Positions 32,602 to 42,509 of a stretch of DNA of 64,000 nucleotides are shown piece by piece (the first letter of the stretch is position 1; the number at the start of each line of letters is the position of its first letter). A model generated the notes under the pieces. The model saw nothing but the letters and a program-made list of their open reading frames with translations. It had not been told where the DNA came from and ran no database searches. The position numbers were made by a program, and so were the translations under genes. The DNA comes from Enterobacter cloacae (GTDB taxonomy: Bacteria; Pseudomonadota; Gammaproteobacteria; Enterobacterales; Enterobacteriaceae): contig AP022133.1 in NCBI GenBank assembly GCA_014169315.1, positions 3,720,001 through 3,784,000 of the forward strand, read 5' to 3'.

Positions 32602-33360
32602 ATGAAAATGCGTGCAATAGTGCTGGCCCTGGGTACAACGCTCCTGCTGAGCGGCTGTCAGAATATGGACTCTAACGGTCTGATGACCTCAGGCGCAGAA
32701 GCTTTTCAGGCGTATTCCCTGAGCGACGCACAGGTTAAAGCGCTGAGCGACCAGTCCTGTAAAGATATGGATGGAAAAGCCACCATTGCCCCGGACAATA
32801 GTACCTACACGCAGCGTCTGAATAAGATTGCGTCCGCTCTGGGCGATAACATCAACGGACAGCCGGTAAACTATAAGGTCTACATGGCGAAGGATGTGAA
32901 CGCCTTCGCGATGGCAAACGGCTGCATCCGTGTGTATAGCGGGCTGATGGACATGATGAACGACAACGAAGTCGAAGCGGTGATCGGCCATGAAATGGGC
33001 CACGTTGCACTGGGCCACGTGAAGAAAGGAATGCAGGTTGCGCTGGGCACTAACGCGATCCGCGCGGCGGCAGCCTCTGCTGGTGGGATCGTAGGCAGCC
33101 TTTCCCAGTCTCAGCTTGGCGACGTCGGTGAAAAACTGGTCAACTCCCAGTTCTCCCAACGCCAGGAATCTGAAGCGGATGACTACTCTTACGATTTGTT
33201 GCGCAAACGCGGGATTAACCCATCAGGTTTAGCCACCAGCTTCGAGAAACTGGCAAAGCAGGAAGCAGGACGCCAAAGCTCCATGTTTGACGACCACCCA
33301 GCCTCAGAAGAGCGTGCGCAACATATTCGCGATCGCATGGCCGCTGACGGAATCAAATAA
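32602..33360 (+). CDS. loiP: Outer-membrane metalloprotease lipoprotein LoiP
   Basis: LoiP (YggG) is an M48 zinc protease anchored in the outer membrane; in E. coli it is induced by low osmolarity and cleaves between phenylalanines. The 252 residues match E. coli. A lipoprotein signal with lipobox LLSGC places the lipidated cysteine at residue 19. The zinc motif HEMGH lies near 130 and the third ligand in ESEADDYSYDLL. It diverges from tktA and ends at a clear terminator. Confidence 0.95.
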   Translation: MKMRAIVLALGTTLLLSGCQNMDSNGLMTSGAEAFQAYSLSDAQVKALSDQSCKDMDGKATIAPDNSTYTQRLNKIASALGDNINGQPVNYKVYMAKDVNAFAMANGCIRVYSGLMDMMNDNEVEAVIGHEMGHVALGHVKKGMQVALGTNAIRAAAASAGGIVGSLSQSQLGDVGEKLVNSQFSQRQESEADDYSYDLLRKRGINPSGLATSFEKLAKQEAGRQSSMFDDHPASEERAQHIRDRMAADGIK

Positions 33361-33362
33361 TG

Positions 33363-33391
33363 TAAAAGGAGGCATATTTGCCTCCTTTTTT
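33363..33391 (+). terminator. loiP intrinsic terminator
   Basis: AAAGGAGGC and GCCTCCTTT arms around ATATTT, then a T tract, directly after the loiP stop. Confidence 0.9.
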
Positions 33392-33403
33392 ATAGACGAA
33401 AGT

Positions 33404-33429
33404 CGGGTGGCGGCTTCGCCCTACCCGGC
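33404..33429. repeat. REP-like palindrome between loiP and speB
   Basis: CGGGTGGCGGCTTCGCCCTACCCG with GGCGGC/GCC internal pairing. It lies between convergent loiP and speB, after the loiP terminator. Confidence 0.7.
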
Positions 33430-33436
33430 TGACAAC

Positions 33437-34357
33437 TTACTCGCCTTTTTTCGCGGCCTGGAGGTAAAGCATTTCCAGCCCCAGAGTAGCCGCTGCCAGC
33501 GCCGTGATCTCTGACTGATCATAAGCCGGAGCCACTTCCACCACATCCATACCAACGATGTTCAGATATTTCAGACCACGAACCAGTTTGATGGCGCGAT
33601 CGGACGTCAGGCCGCCGATCACAGGAGTTCCGGTACCCGGTGCAAACGCCGGATCCAGGCAGTCAATGTCGAAGGTCAGGTACACAGGCATATCACCGAC
33701 GATCTGCTTAACCTGAGCCAGAATATCGTCCACGCCGCGATCGTTCACCTGGCCTGCATCCAGTACGGTAAAACCGTTGTCTTTGTCGAATTCTGTACGG
33801 ATACCAATCTGTACTGAATGGTTTGGATCGATCAGGCCTTCGTTCGGTGCGGTAAAGAACATCGTACCGTGGTCAAATTCACAGCCGTTCGCGTAAGTGT
33901 CGGTATGCGCATCAAAGTGTACCAACGCCATTTTACCGAAGTGTTTGGCGTGGGCGCGCAACAGCGGCAGAGTGACAAAGTGGTCACCACCGAAAGAGAG
34001 CATACGCTTACCTGCTGCCAGCAGTTTCTCGGCATGGGCCTGCAGTTTTTCGCTCATGTCACGCGCATCACCAAACGCGTAAACCAGGTCACCACAGTCC
34101 ACTACGTTCAGACGTTCACGCATGTCGAAGTTCCACGGGAAGCGGTTATGCTCCCAGGCCAGGTTAGTCGACACCTGGCGGATCGCTGCCGGGCCATGAC
34201 GGCCACCGGCACGGCCGGAGGTTGCCATGTCAAACGGAACACCAGTGATCACCCAGTCAGCATTGCTGTCGTATGGCTGGAAGTTCATCGGGAGACGTAA
34301 AAAACCAAACGCGTTAGATACCAGAGAGTTATCGTACTGATGACCTAAAGTGCTCAT
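33437..34357 (-). CDS. speB: Agmatinase
   Basis: SpeB hydrolyses agmatine to putrescine and urea. The 306 residues match E. coli. The binuclear manganese site is complete: GGDHF near residue 124, HFDAHTDTY near 149 and [12 protein letters not shown] near 228. With SpeA it forms the arginine route to putrescine. An intrinsic terminator separates it from speA, so speB probably also has its own promoter, as in E. coli. Confidence 0.97.
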   Translation of the reverse strand: MSTLGHQYDNSLVSNAFGFLRLPMNFQPYDSNADWVITGVPFDMATSGRAGGRHGPAAIRQVSTNLAWEHNRFPWNFDMRERLNVVDCGDLVYAFGDARDMSEKLQAHAEKLLAAGKRMLSFGGDHFVTLPLLRAHAKHFGKMALVHFDAHTDTYANGCEFDHGTMFFTAPNEGLIDPNHSVQIGIRTEFDKDNGFTVLDAGQVNDRGVDDILAQVKQIVGDMPVYLTFDIDCLDPAFAPGTGTPVIGGLTSDRAIKLVRGLKYLNIVGMDVVEVAPAYDQSEITALAAATLGLEMLYLQAAKKGE

Positions 34358-34397
34358 GTCCTGACCTCTTTTAAAGTCGATACATTAAAAACAGATG

Positions 34398-34442
34398 AAA
34401 AAAAATCCCCTCCGCGTCGTTAAACCCGACGAGGAAGGGATT
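34398..34442 (-). terminator. Terminator between speA and speB
   Basis: Leftward, AATCCCTTCCTCGTCG pairs with CGACGCGGAGGGGATT around GGTTTAA, followed by eight T residues. It lies after speA and before speB and should limit read-through between the two. Confidence 0.88.
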
Positions 34443-34525
34443 GATTCGTAAATCGCTAATTGGGACGAATTATCGCCGTTAATTCATACGGGTTCAAGTG
34501 AGTATAGGGGATTGTGCGGTCTTTG

Positions 34526-34561
34526 CCCCTCACCCTAACCCTCTCCCCAGAGGGAAGAGGG
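34526..34561. repeat. GGGAGAGGG palindromic repeat, copy F
   Basis: A CCCCTCACCCTAA tail is followed by CCCTCTCCCC-AGA-GGGAAGAGGG. It begins 8 bases after the speA stop (in speA's direction), a single unit with its tail. Confidence 0.8.
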
Positions 34562-34569
34562 AAAAGGAA

Positions 34570-36546
34570 TTACTCATCTTCCAGGTAGGTGTAACCGTAC
34601 AGACCCGCTTCAAACTCTTCCAGGAACTGCTGCTGCAGGGCATCGTCCAGACCGGTGTTTTTCACCTGGTCGCGGAACTGGGTCAGAAGAGTTTTCGGAT
34701 CCAGCTGCACGTATTCCAGCATGTCTGCCACGGTGTCCCCTTCGTCGGACAACTCCACTTCCACGCTGCCGTCAGGGAAGACAAACACATCAACCGCTTC
34801 GGTATCCCCGAACAGGTTGTGCATGTTACCGAGGATCTCCTGGTACGCGCCGACCATAAAGAAGCCCAACATTGGCGGGTTCTCCGGGTCATATTCCGGC
34901 ATTGGCATGGTCGTTGCGATGCCGTCACCATCAACGTAGTGGTCGATAGCACCGTCGGAGTCACAGGTGATGTCCAGCAACACCGCACGACGTTCCGGAG
35001 CATGGTTCAACCCTTCCAGCGGCAGTACCGGGAACAGCTGGTCGATACCCCAGGCATCCGGCATCGACTGGAACAGCGAGAAGTTGACGTAAATCTTATC
35101 CGCCATACGTTCCTGCAGCTCGTCGATAATCGGACGGTGTGCCCGGTTGCTCGGGTCGAGCTGCTTCTGCACTTCATGGCACATGTTCAGATAAAGCTGC
35201 TCTGCCCACGCGCGCTCCTGCAGGCTGAAGGTGCCTGAGGAATAACCGACGTGAATGTCATGCAGATCCATCTGGCTGTCATGCAGCCATTCGCGCAGAG
35301 AACGACGCGTACCCGGCTCGTGCATCTCCTGCCAGGTTTCCCACATGCTTTGCAGCGCGCGCGGGGCATCGTCTGCCGGAGGTGTGGCTGCGGTATTTTC
35401 GCTACGCTCAACGCCGATGATGTTAGAAACCAGCACGGTATGGTGCGCGGTCACCGCGCGACCGGATTCAGTGATCACCGTTGGGTGCGGCAGGCCGTTT
35501 TCTTCACAGGCATCACCAATCGCCCAGATGATGTTATTGGCATACTCGTTCAGGCCGTAGTTGACGGAGCAGTCAGACTGCGAACGCGTGCCTTCATAGT
35601 CCACGCCCAGGCCACCGCCCACGTCGAAGCACTGAATGTTGACACCCAGCTTGTGCAGCTCAACGTAGAAACGGGCCGACTCACGCACGCCAGTAGCGAT
35701 ATCGCGAATATTGGCCATCTGTGAACCGAGGTGGAAGTGCAGCAACTGAATGCTGTCCAGACGACCACGCTCACGCAGAATTTCTACCAGTTGCAGCACC
35801 TGGTTTGCCGCGAGGCCGAATTTAGATTTTTCGCCACCGGAGGACTGCCATTTACCGGAACCCTGCGACGCCAGACGCGCACGCACACCGAGGCGCGGTA
35901 CCACGTTCAGACGCTCGGCCTCTTCCAGCACGATAGCAATCTCGGTCATCTTCTCGATAACCAGATAGACCTTGTGTCCCATCTTCTCGCCAATCAGCGC
36001 CAGACGAATGTATTCACGGTCTTTATAACCGTTACAGACGATCACTGACCGGGTCATGCCCGCGTGCGCCAGAACGGCCATCAGTTCCGCTTTCGAACCT
36101 GCTTCCAGGCCCAGCGGTTCGCCGGAGTGGATCAGGGATTCAATCACGCGGCGATGCTGGTTCACCTTGATGGGGTAAACCAGGAAATAGTCGCCTTTAT
36201 AACCGTAAGATTCACGTGCGCGTTTGAACGCGGCGTTAATCGAACGCAGGCGGTGTTGCAGGATCTGCGGGAAGCAGAACAGTGCAGGTAAACGCTGGCC
36301 CTGCGCTTCGCGTGCTTTCACCAGTCTGGCGAGATCCACGCGCGCTTCAGGAACGTCTGGATCCGGGCAAACACTGATGTGGCCCAGTTCGTTGACGTCG
36401 TAGTAGTTATTGCCCCACCAGGCAATATTGTAAGTGCGCAGCATCTTGCTGGCTTCCTGGGAGTTCATCGCAACCTCCTGCATAGAACGTAGTACACCCT
36501 GTTCGCCTGCTGACGAAGGCGAAACCGAAGACATGTCGTCAGACAT
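34570..36546 (-). CDS. speA: Biosynthetic arginine decarboxylase
   Basis: SpeA decarboxylates arginine to agmatine for putrescine synthesis. The ATG at 36546 gives 658 residues as in E. coli; an ATG four codons earlier is possible. The PLP lysine is K127 in YPIKVNQ; the fold-III alanine racemase-type barrel follows with HFHLGSQ and [12 protein letters not shown], and the C-terminal barrel has [11 protein letters not shown]. It lies 8 bases after the small gene yqgB. Confidence 0.97.
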   Translation of the reverse strand: MSDDMSSVSPSSAGEQGVLRSMQEVAMNSQEASKMLRTYNIAWWGNNYYDVNELGHISVCPDPDVPEARVDLARLVKAREAQGQRLPALFCFPQILQHRLRSINAAFKRARESYGYKGDYFLVYPIKVNQHRRVIESLIHSGEPLGLEAGSKAELMAVLAHAGMTRSVIVCNGYKDREYIRLALIGEKMGHKVYLVIEKMTEIAIVLEEAERLNVVPRLGVRARLASQGSGKWQSSGGEKSKFGLAANQVLQLVEILRERGRLDSIQLLHFHLGSQMANIRDIATGVRESARFYVELHKLGVNIQCFDVGGGLGVDYEGTRSQSDCSVNYGLNEYANNIIWAIGDACEENGLPHPTVITESGRAVTAHHTVLVSNIIGVERSENTAATPPADDAPRALQSMWETWQEMHEPGTRRSLREWLHDSQMDLHDIHVGYSSGTFSLQERAWAEQLYLNMCHEVQKQLDPSNRAHRPIIDELQERMADKIYVNFSLFQSMPDAWGIDQLFPVLPLEGLNHAPERRAVLLDITCDSDGAIDHYVDGDGIATTMPMPEYDPENPPMLGFFMVGAYQEILGNMHNLFGDTEAVDVFVFPDGSVEVELSDEGDTVADMLEYVQLDPKTLLTQFRDQVKNTGLDDALQQQFLEEFEAGLYGYTYLEDE

Positions 36547-36554
36547 AGCGAACC

Positions 36555-36686
36555 TCAACTCTTTGTATTAAGTGTAAAACAGTTGACTACTATCGCAGCG
36601 TTACACGGCGATAACAACCCATAAACGACCCTGTCTCCCAGCAGAGTATGCTGAAATTCAGACCGTGCGACCGGTTTCTTATTCAT
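36555..36686 (-). CDS. yqgB: Small acid-stress protein YqgB
   Basis: The 43-residue product ([16 protein letters not shown]...[11 protein letters not shown]) has the length of E. coli YqgB and shares, by memory, its KKPVA start and the [10 protein letters not shown] end. It directly precedes speA with an 8-base gap. Its function is poorly known; it has been listed as acid-induced. The position suggests it may be translated as a leader peptide for speA. The frame is open upstream for 25 codons, but ATG at 36686 fits the family length. Confidence 0.75.
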   Translation of the reverse strand: MNKKPVARSEFQHTLLGDRVVYGLLSPCNAAIVVNCFTLNTKS

Positions 36687-36746
36687 ATCATTGTAAAACA
36701 CGTATCCGAACTCTGTATGACAAGGTTCGGCGAAACCACGAGAAAA

Positions 36747-36790
36747 CTCTTGTATTAACAAGAGCGCCCTTGTTCAGTTTTCACAAGGCG
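36747..36790 (-). promoter_or_regulatory. Tandem hairpins in the yqgB-speA leader
   Basis: Leftward, CGCCTTGT pairs with ACAAGGGCG (36790-36765). Directly after, CTCTTGT-TAAT-ACAAGAG (36764-36747) forms a second stem followed by TTTTCT. Both stems use the CTTGT/ACAAG core, so they could exchange partners. If transcription starts upstream, this looks like an attenuator; that is inference. Confidence 0.4.
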
Positions 36791-37204
36791 TGACCAGCCC
36801 TGGGATCCTGAGAAGCGCCGAGATGGGTATAACATCGGCAGGTTTGCAGACTAGATTTGCGGGTTGCGGGAATCAAATACGCGCCAGAACGGCTGCGCTG
36901 AATTAGCGGAAAACGATGGTTCATTATCTCGTATCACCTCCACGGCCGCTCCTGCTGAAACGGACCACAAGCCAAAGCTAATAGTTCACTGCTTAACCCG
37001 GCTGGAAGTGGCGACACGATGAGTTCATCGAGCGCTTTTTTATATGAGCCGCGCGCCGCGTTTTATACCGAGAAGGTAGCCAAAATGCAAAAGATAAATG
37101 CGCGCGTTGCCAGCGCCGTCAGGAAAAATTTCCACCAGAGAATTCAACGCAGTGAGAGGTTAGTCAAAAAAAACTGGAAATAGGGCGAAGAAGTGACCTA
37201 AAAT

Positions 37205-37228
37205 AGCCATCCAGATGTTAATCCATCC
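37205..37228. promoter_or_regulatory. Candidate MetJ boxes before metK
   Basis: Three tandem 8-mers AGCCATCC, AGATGTTA and ATCCATCC resemble the MetJ box AGACGTCT at 4 to 5 of 8 positions each. They lie 120 bases before the metK start. Weak individual boxes in tandem are typical for MetJ. Confidence 0.4.
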
Positions 37229-37348
37229 ATACCGATTAACACTCAGACTGCCAGTGTCAAAAAGCAACCGGCCTTGGTAGAATACTCTCCTTTGGCTATT
37301 CCACACAGCAGTTCGAGCTAACCAAATTCTCCTTAGGTGAAATAAAAC

Positions 37349-38503
37349 ATGGCAAAACACCTGTTTACGTCCGAGTCCGTATCAGAAGGACATCCTGATA
37401 AAATTGCTGACCAAATCTCCGATGCGGTGCTGGATGCGATCCTGACCCAGGATCCAAAAGCGCGCGTAGCGTGTGAAACCTATGTCAAAACCGGCATGGT
37501 TCTGGTTGGCGGTGAAATCACCACCAGCGCATGGGTTGATATCGAAGAGATCACCCGTAACACGGTTCGTGAGATCGGTTATGTACATTCTGATATGGGC
37601 TTTGATGCCAACTCTTGCGCCGTACTGAGCGCAATTGGCAAACAGTCTCCGGACATCAACCAGGGCGTTGACCGTGCCGATCCACTGGAACAGGGTGCGG
37701 GCGACCAGGGCCTGATGTTCGGCTATGCAACCAATGAAACCGACGTGCTGATGCCAGCACCTGTCACCTACGCGCACCGTCTGATGCAGCGTCAGGCCGA
37801 AGTACGTAAAAATGGCACCCTGCCGTGGCTGCGTCCGGATGCCAAAAGCCAGGTGACCTTCCAGTACGACGAAGGCAAAATCGCCGGCATTGATGCCGTG
37901 GTTCTGTCCACTCAGCATTCTGAAGAGATTGATCAGAAATCCCTGCAGGAAGCCGTGATGGAAGAGATCATCAAACCGGTTCTGCCAGCAGAGTGGCTGA
38001 GTGCGTCCACCAAATACTTCATCAACCCAACCGGACGCTTTGTTATCGGCGGGCCAATGGGTGACTGCGGTCTGACCGGTCGTAAAATCATCGTTGATAC
38101 CTACGGCGGCATGGCACGTCACGGTGGTGGTGCATTCTCCGGTAAAGATCCGTCTAAAGTTGACCGTTCTGCTGCGTATGCTGCACGCTATGTTGCGAAA
38201 AACATCGTTGCTGCGGGTCTGGCTGACCGTTGTGAGATCCAGGTTTCTTACGCCATCGGCGTGGCTGAACCGACTTCCATCATGGTTGAAACTTTCGGTA
38301 CTGAAAAAGTGCCTTCCGAGCAGCTGACTCTGCTGGTGCGTGAGTTCTTCGACCTGCGCCCATATGGCCTGATTCAGATGCTGGATCTGCTGCACCCAAT
38401 CTACAAAGAAACCGCTGCATACGGTCACTTTGGTCGTGAACATTTCCCGTGGGAAAAAACCGACAAAGCCGCTCAGTTGCGTGAAGCTGCCGGTCTGAAA
38501 TAA
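37349..38503 (+). CDS. metK: S-adenosylmethionine synthetase
   Basis: MetK makes S-adenosylmethionine from methionine and ATP and is essential. The 384 residues match E. coli. Signatures are the N-terminal [17 protein letters not shown] (residues 8-24), [12 protein letters not shown] near 117 and [16 protein letters not shown] near 260, which carry ATP, magnesium and potassium ligands. It is a single gene with a strong terminator, and the upstream region carries candidate MetJ boxes. Confidence 0.98.
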   Translation: MAKHLFTSESVSEGHPDKIADQISDAVLDAILTQDPKARVACETYVKTGMVLVGGEITTSAWVDIEEITRNTVREIGYVHSDMGFDANSCAVLSAIGKQSPDINQGVDRADPLEQGAGDQGLMFGYATNETDVLMPAPVTYAHRLMQRQAEVRKNGTLPWLRPDAKSQVTFQYDEGKIAGIDAVVLSTQHSEEIDQKSLQEAVMEEIIKPVLPAEWLSASTKYFINPTGRFVIGGPMGDCGLTGRKIIVDTYGGMARHGGGAFSGKDPSKVDRSAAYAARYVAKNIVAAGLADRCEIQVSYAIGVAEPTSIMVETFGTEKVPSEQLTLLVREFFDLRPYGLIQMLDLLHPIYKETAAYGHFGREHFPWEKTDKAAQLREAAGLK

Positions 38504-38523
38504 CCGACTGCCATCTGCATTTG

Positions 38524-38552
38524 AAAAGGCCAGCCTTAGCGCTGGCCTTTTG
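38524..38552 (+). terminator. metK terminator
   Basis: AAAAGGCCAGC and GCTGGCCTTTT arms around CTTAGC, 20 bases after the metK stop. The symmetric A and T tracts allow action in both directions. Confidence 0.88.
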
Positions 38553-38657
38553 CATTTTTGCGCGCAGCGCTGCTTCGCTTGCGCAAACCTGCGGGTTCTG
38601 CCGTTTTGTAGGCCTGGTCAGGTGTAGCCGCCACCCGGCAAAATGCATGACCTCAAT

Positions 38658-38673
38658 TGAAACCGATTACACC
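38658..38673. promoter_or_regulatory. Upstream GalR/GalS-type operator
   Basis: TTGAAACCGATTACAC matches the gal operator GTGTAANCGNTTACAC at all but two defined positions. It lies 181 bases upstream of the second operator. Confidence 0.6.
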
Positions 38674-38838
38674 ATAATAAATAAGCATCTACTTCATCTC
38701 CTCCCCCTTCAGCAACGCCATCTCACCCATTGTTACATTTAATTTGAGTTAAGTCTGAAATAAGCTCAAGAGGGATGCGCGTAAGCTTTTTTATCTCTAT
38801 ATTTTCAATATGTTAATTTAATTTACATCAACACACTA

Positions 38839-38854
38839 ATGTAACCGATTACAC
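38839..38854. promoter_or_regulatory. Promoter-proximal GalR/GalS operator
   Basis: ATGTAACCGATTACAC matches the gal operator consensus at all but one defined position. It directly precedes the CRP box and lies 100 bases before the galP start. Confidence 0.75.
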
Positions 38855-38857
38855 TAA

Positions 38858-38873
38858 TGTGATTTGCATCTCA
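38858..38873. promoter_or_regulatory. CRP site of galP
   Basis: TGTGA-TTTGCA-TCTCA matches the CRP consensus TGTGA-N6-TCACA at nine of ten positions. Confidence 0.65.
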
Positions 38874-38938
38874 TATTTTTACGGTTCACTCACCTACCCT
38901 TTGCATTGATAAAACTGATAACCCAACTGGAGGGCATA

Positions 38939-40336
38939 ATGCCTGACAATAAAAAACAGGGGCGTACGTCCAACAAGGCGATGACATTCTTCGTCTGCTT
39001 CCTCGCCGCCCTGGCTGGATTACTCTTTGGTCTGGATATCGGCGTGATTGCCGGTGCATTACCTTTCATCGCCGATGAGTTTCAGATAAGCGCACACACT
39101 CAGGAATGGGTGGTGAGCTCCATGATGTTCGGTGCGGCGGTCGGTGCTATCGGCAGTGGCTGGCTCTCCTTCAGACTGGGCCGCAAAAAGAGCCTGATGA
39201 TTGGTGCCATTCTGTTCGTTGCCGGTTCACTGTTCTCTGCTGCGGCACCCAACGTTGAAGTACTGCTGGTGTCTCGCGTATTACTCGGTCTGGCCGTCGG
39301 TGTTGCGTCTTATACCGCTCCGCTTTACCTCTCCGAAATCGCGCCGGAGAAAATCCGCGGCAGTATGATTTCGATGTATCAACTGATGATCACCATCGGG
39401 ATCCTGGGGGCTTATCTTTCCGATACCGCTTTCAGCTACAGCGGCGCATGGCGCTGGATGCTCGGCGTCATCATCATCCCTGCTATTCTGCTGTTGATTG
39501 GCGTGTTCTTCCTGCCAGACAGTCCGCGCTGGTTTGCCGCGAAGCGTCGCTTCGTGGATGCCGAACGCGTGCTGCTGCGCCTGCGTGATACCCGTGCAGA
39601 AGCAAAAAACGAGCTGGAAGAGATCCGCGAAAGCCTGAAGGTCAAACAGTCTGGCTGGGCACTGTTCAAAGAGAACAGCAACTTCCGCCGTGCGGTGTTC
39701 CTGGGCGTGTTGCTGCAGGTGATGCAGCAGTTCACCGGGATGAACGTCATCATGTACTACGCACCAAAAATCTTTGAACTGGCCGGTTACACCAACACCA
39801 CAGAGCAGATGTGGGGCACCGTCATTGTGGGACTGACCAACGTACTGGCGACCTTTATCGCCATCGGGCTGGTAGACCGCTGGGGCCGTAAACCGACACT
39901 CACGCTGGGCTTCCTGGTCATGGCCGTTGGTATGGGCGTACTCGGCACCATGATGCATGTAGGCATTCACTCACCAGGCGCACAGTACTTTGCCGTGGCC
40001 ATGCTGCTGATCTTTATCGTTGGTTTTGCGATGAGCGCCGGCCCACTGATTTGGGTGTTGTGCTCTGAGATCCAGCCGCTGAAAGGGCGTGATTTCGGTA
40101 TCACCTGCTCTACCGCAACCAACTGGATTGCCAACATGATTGTCGGCGCAACATTCCTGACCATGCTCAACAGCCTGGGTAATGCCAACACCTTCTGGGT
40201 TTACTCCGGTCTGAACCTGTTCTTTATTATTCTGACCGTCTGGCTGGTTCCAGAAACCAAACACGTGTCGCTGGAACACATTGAACGTAACCTGATGAAA
40301 GGTCGTCCGCTGCGCGAGATTGGCGCGCACGACTAA
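38939..40336 (+). CDS. galP: Galactose:proton symporter GalP
   Basis: GalP imports galactose (and glucose) with protons across the inner membrane. From ATG 38939, preceded by GGAGGG, the product is 465 residues, one more than in E. coli. It is a sugar-porter MFS protein with 12 membrane helices. Family motifs are [16 protein letters not shown] in helix 1, the RxGRKKS loop after helix 2, PESPR-type LPDSPRWF after helix 6, [12 protein letters not shown] in helix 7 and PETK near the end. Expression is probably under GalR/GalS and CRP control. Confidence 0.97.
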   Translation: MPDNKKQGRTSNKAMTFFVCFLAALAGLLFGLDIGVIAGALPFIADEFQISAHTQEWVVSSMMFGAAVGAIGSGWLSFRLGRKKSLMIGAILFVAGSLFSAAAPNVEVLLVSRVLLGLAVGVASYTAPLYLSEIAPEKIRGSMISMYQLMITIGILGAYLSDTAFSYSGAWRWMLGVIIIPAILLLIGVFFLPDSPRWFAAKRRFVDAERVLLRLRDTRAEAKNELEEIRESLKVKQSGWALFKENSNFRRAVFLGVLLQVMQQFTGMNVIMYYAPKIFELAGYTNTTEQMWGTVIVGLTNVLATFIAIGLVDRWGRKPTLTLGFLVMAVGMGVLGTMMHVGIHSPGAQYFAVAMLLIFIVGFAMSAGPLIWVLCSEIQPLKGRDFGITCSTATNWIANMIVGATFLTMLNSLGNANTFWVYSGLNLFFIILTVWLVPETKHVSLEHIERNLMKGRPLREIGAHD

Positions 40337-40394
40337 TCCTCTGACGGGAGGTGCCCCTTGCACCTCCCCGCTTCGCGTTTTATGCTCTGCCCTT

Positions 40395-40892
40395 ATGAAA
40401 GCTCCCCGTCTCCCTATCGCCATTCAACAAGCCGTTATGCGCAGCCTGCGGGAAAAACTCGCCCAGGCAAACCTGAAGCTTGGCCGAACTTATCCAGAAC
40501 CTAAACTGGTCTATCAGCAGCGCGGCACAGCTGCCGGTACGGCCTGGCTGGAATCCTATGAAATCCGCCTGAACCCGGTATTGATGCTGGAAAACCAACA
40601 GGCGTTTATCGACGAGGTTGTTCCACACGAACTGGCACATCTGTTGGTATGGAAACACTTTGGCCGCGTGGCACCGCACGGTAAAGAGTGGAAGTGGATG
40701 ATGGAGGCGGTGCTCGGCGTTCCGGCGAGCAGAACCCATCAGTTCGAGCTGGAATCGGTGCGCCGCAATACCTTCCCCTACCGCTGCCAGTGCCAGCAAC
40801 ATCAGCTGACCGTTCGCCGTCATAACCGGGTGGTGCGCGGCGAGGCGACCTACCGCTGTGTTAAATGCGGAGAACCGCTGGTTGCGGAATAA
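40395..40892 (+). CDS. sprT: SprT-family zinc protein
   Basis: SprT resembles the protease domain of eukaryotic Spartan; its substrate in bacteria is not established. The ATG at 40395 gives 165 residues as in E. coli; 25 upstream codons overlap the galP end and are rejected. The metalloprotease motif HELAH lies near residue 78, with a third ligand likely in the HGKEWKWMM segment. A C-terminal zinc ribbon uses YRCQCQ and RCVKC. It lies between galP and endA. Confidence 0.94.
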   Translation: MKAPRLPIAIQQAVMRSLREKLAQANLKLGRTYPEPKLVYQQRGTAAGTAWLESYEIRLNPVLMLENQQAFIDEVVPHELAHLLVWKHFGRVAPHGKEWKWMMEAVLGVPASRTHQFELESVRRNTFPYRCQCQQHQLTVRRHNRVVRGEATYRCVKCGEPLVAE

Positions 40893-40986
40893 TCAATTGA
40901 ACTATCAAGAACTTTCCTGACCAGACTGATTGCATACGGGAACAACATTCGTTACGTTGCGGGCTCGTTTTGACACGGAGTGTAAG

Positions 40987-41694
40987 ATGTCCCGTAATTT
41001 CTCTTTCGCGGTCGCCTTTCTGACGACGGCATTCTCCGGCCATGCTCTGGCCGACGGTATCAACAGTTTCTCTCAGGCCAAAACCGCAGGCGTTAAGGTT
41101 AACGCTGACGTGCCGGGCGATTTCTACTGCGGCTGTAAAATTAACTGGCAGGGCAAAAAAGGGGTCGTTGATCTCGAGTCCTGCGGTTATAAAGTTCGCA
41201 AAAATGAGAACCGCGCCAGCCGAATCGAATGGGAACACGTGGTTCCGGCATGGCAGTTTGGTCACCAGCGTCAGTGCTGGCAGGACGGTGGCCGTAAAAA
41301 CTGTGCCAAAGATCCAGTATACCGCCAGATGGAAAGCGATATGCACAACCTGCAACCGGCGGTTGGCGAAGTAAATGGCGATCGCGGCAATTTTATGTAC
41401 AGCCAGTGGAACGGGGGCGAAGGACAGTATGGTCAGTGTACCATGAAGGTGGATTTCAAAGAGAAAATCGCCGAACCGCCAGCCCGCGCACGGGGCAGCA
41501 TTGCCCGCACCTATTTCTATATGCGCGACCGTTACGAGCTCACTATTTCCCGCCAGCAAACGCAGCTATTTAATGCCTGGGACAAGCAGTATCCGGTGAC
41601 GGAGTGGGAATGCCAGCGCGACGAACGCATCGCCAAAGTACAGGGGAATCATAACCCTTATGTCCAGCGGGCTTGCCAGGCGCAAAAGAGCTAA
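40987..41694 (+). CDS. endA: DNA-specific endonuclease I
   Basis: EndA is the periplasmic nuclease that cuts double-stranded DNA. The ATG at 40987, after a GGAG ribosome site, gives 235 residues and a signal peptide ending at HALA before DGINSF. The active site is the beta-beta-alpha metal motif around [12 protein letters not shown] (about residues 80-91) and [13 protein letters not shown]. Eight cysteines suggest disulfides, as expected for the periplasm. An upstream extension of 19 codons would lose the signal peptide. Confidence 0.96.
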   Translation: MSRNFSFAVAFLTTAFSGHALADGINSFSQAKTAGVKVNADVPGDFYCGCKINWQGKKGVVDLESCGYKVRKNENRASRIEWEHVVPAWQFGHQRQCWQDGGRKNCAKDPVYRQMESDMHNLQPAVGEVNGDRGNFMYSQWNGGEGQYGQCTMKVDFKEKIAEPPARARGSIARTYFYMRDRYELTISRQQTQLFNAWDKQYPVTEWECQRDERIAKVQGNHNPYVQRACQAQKS

Positions 41695-41746
41695 CCTACA
41701 CTAGCGGCAATTCGCTTACATCGTATTACACACGGAATTTCTGACT

Positions 41747-42478
41747 ATGCGCATTCCTCGCATCTACCACCCTGAACTGATTACCGCGGGCCGCGAAATC
41801 GCCCTGTCTGATGAAGCCGCTAACCATGTAGGCCGCGTTCTGCGTATGGGTGCAGGCCAGGCGATTCAGCTGTTTGATGGCTCCAATCAGGTTTTCGACG
41901 CTGAAATTACGCGTGCCGATAAAAAAAGCGTGCACGTGAACATACTGCGTGGCGAAGTCGATGATCGTGAATCCCCCCTTCACATTCATCTGGGCCAGGT
42001 GATGTCGCGCGGTGAGAAGATGGAATTCACGATTCAGAAATCCATTGAACTGGGTGTAAGCCTCATTACGCCACTTTTTTCTGAACGTTGTGGCGTTAAA
42101 CTGGATGCGGAACGTCTGAACAAAAAGATCCAGCAGTGGCAGAAAATTGCCATTGCGGCCTGTGAGCAGAGCGGCCGCAACCGTATTCCGGAGATCCGCC
42201 CGGCGATGGATCTGGAGGACTGGTGTGCTGAAGAGGAACCCGGGCTGAAGCTCAATCTTCACCCGCGCGCCAGTGCCAGCATCAATACGCTACCGTTGCC
42301 CGTTGAACGTGTACGCCTGCTGATTGGCCCGGAAGGTGGTCTGTCAGCTGACGAAATTGCCATGACGGCACGTTATGCGTTTACTGATATTCTGTTGGGA
42401 CCTCGCGTTCTGCGCACTGAGACAACGGCACTCACCGCCATTACCGCGCTACAGGTACGGTTTGGCGATCTGGGTTGA
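41747..42478 (+). CDS. rsmE: 16S rRNA m3U1498 methyltransferase
   Basis: RsmE methylates N3 of U1498 in 16S rRNA. The 243 residues comprise an N-terminal PUA-like domain ([11 protein letters not shown]...) and a C-terminal SPOUT domain with the knotted SAM site [10 protein letters not shown] near 195-205 and [13 protein letters not shown] near 215-230. It lies 31 bases before gshB, as in E. coli. Confidence 0.97.
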   Translation: MRIPRIYHPELITAGREIALSDEAANHVGRVLRMGAGQAIQLFDGSNQVFDAEITRADKKSVHVNILRGEVDDRESPLHIHLGQVMSRGEKMEFTIQKSIELGVSLITPLFSERCGVKLDAERLNKKIQQWQKIAIAACEQSGRNRIPEIRPAMDLEDWCAEEEPGLKLNLHPRASASINTLPLPVERVRLLIGPEGGLSADEIAMTARYAFTDILLGPRVLRTETTALTAITALQVRFGDLG

Positions 42479-42509
42479 AGCAAAGCCTGACCCATTAACG
42501 GAGAAGAAC

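Larger units (their letters stand above)
36687..37348. other. YqgB-metK intergenic region
   Basis: This 662-base stretch holds the promoters of the leftward yqgB-speA unit and rightward metK. Two adjacent hairpins (36747-36790) lie upstream of yqgB, and a set of candidate MetJ boxes (37205-37228) upstream of metK. A 66-codon frame at 37160-37360 on the minus strand overlaps the metK start and is not annotated as a gene. I see nothing definite between 36800 and 37150. Confidence 0.6.
38504..38938 (+). promoter_or_regulatory. galP control region
   Basis: After the metK terminator this 435-base stretch has no gene. It contains an upstream GalR-type operator (38658), a near one (38839) and a CRP box (38858). 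If CRP acts at -41.5, transcription starts near 38907, which puts the near operator at about -60.5, the arrangement of the E. coli gal operon. A half REP sequence (GCCGCCACCCGGC) lies at about 38627. Confidence 0.65.

Noticed and set aside
37160..37360. 66-codon minus-strand frame over the metK promoter and start
   Set aside because: It recalls the doubtful K-12 reading frame yqgD, but its apparent conservation can be explained by the metK promoter and first codons. Ribosome profiling would be needed to support it.
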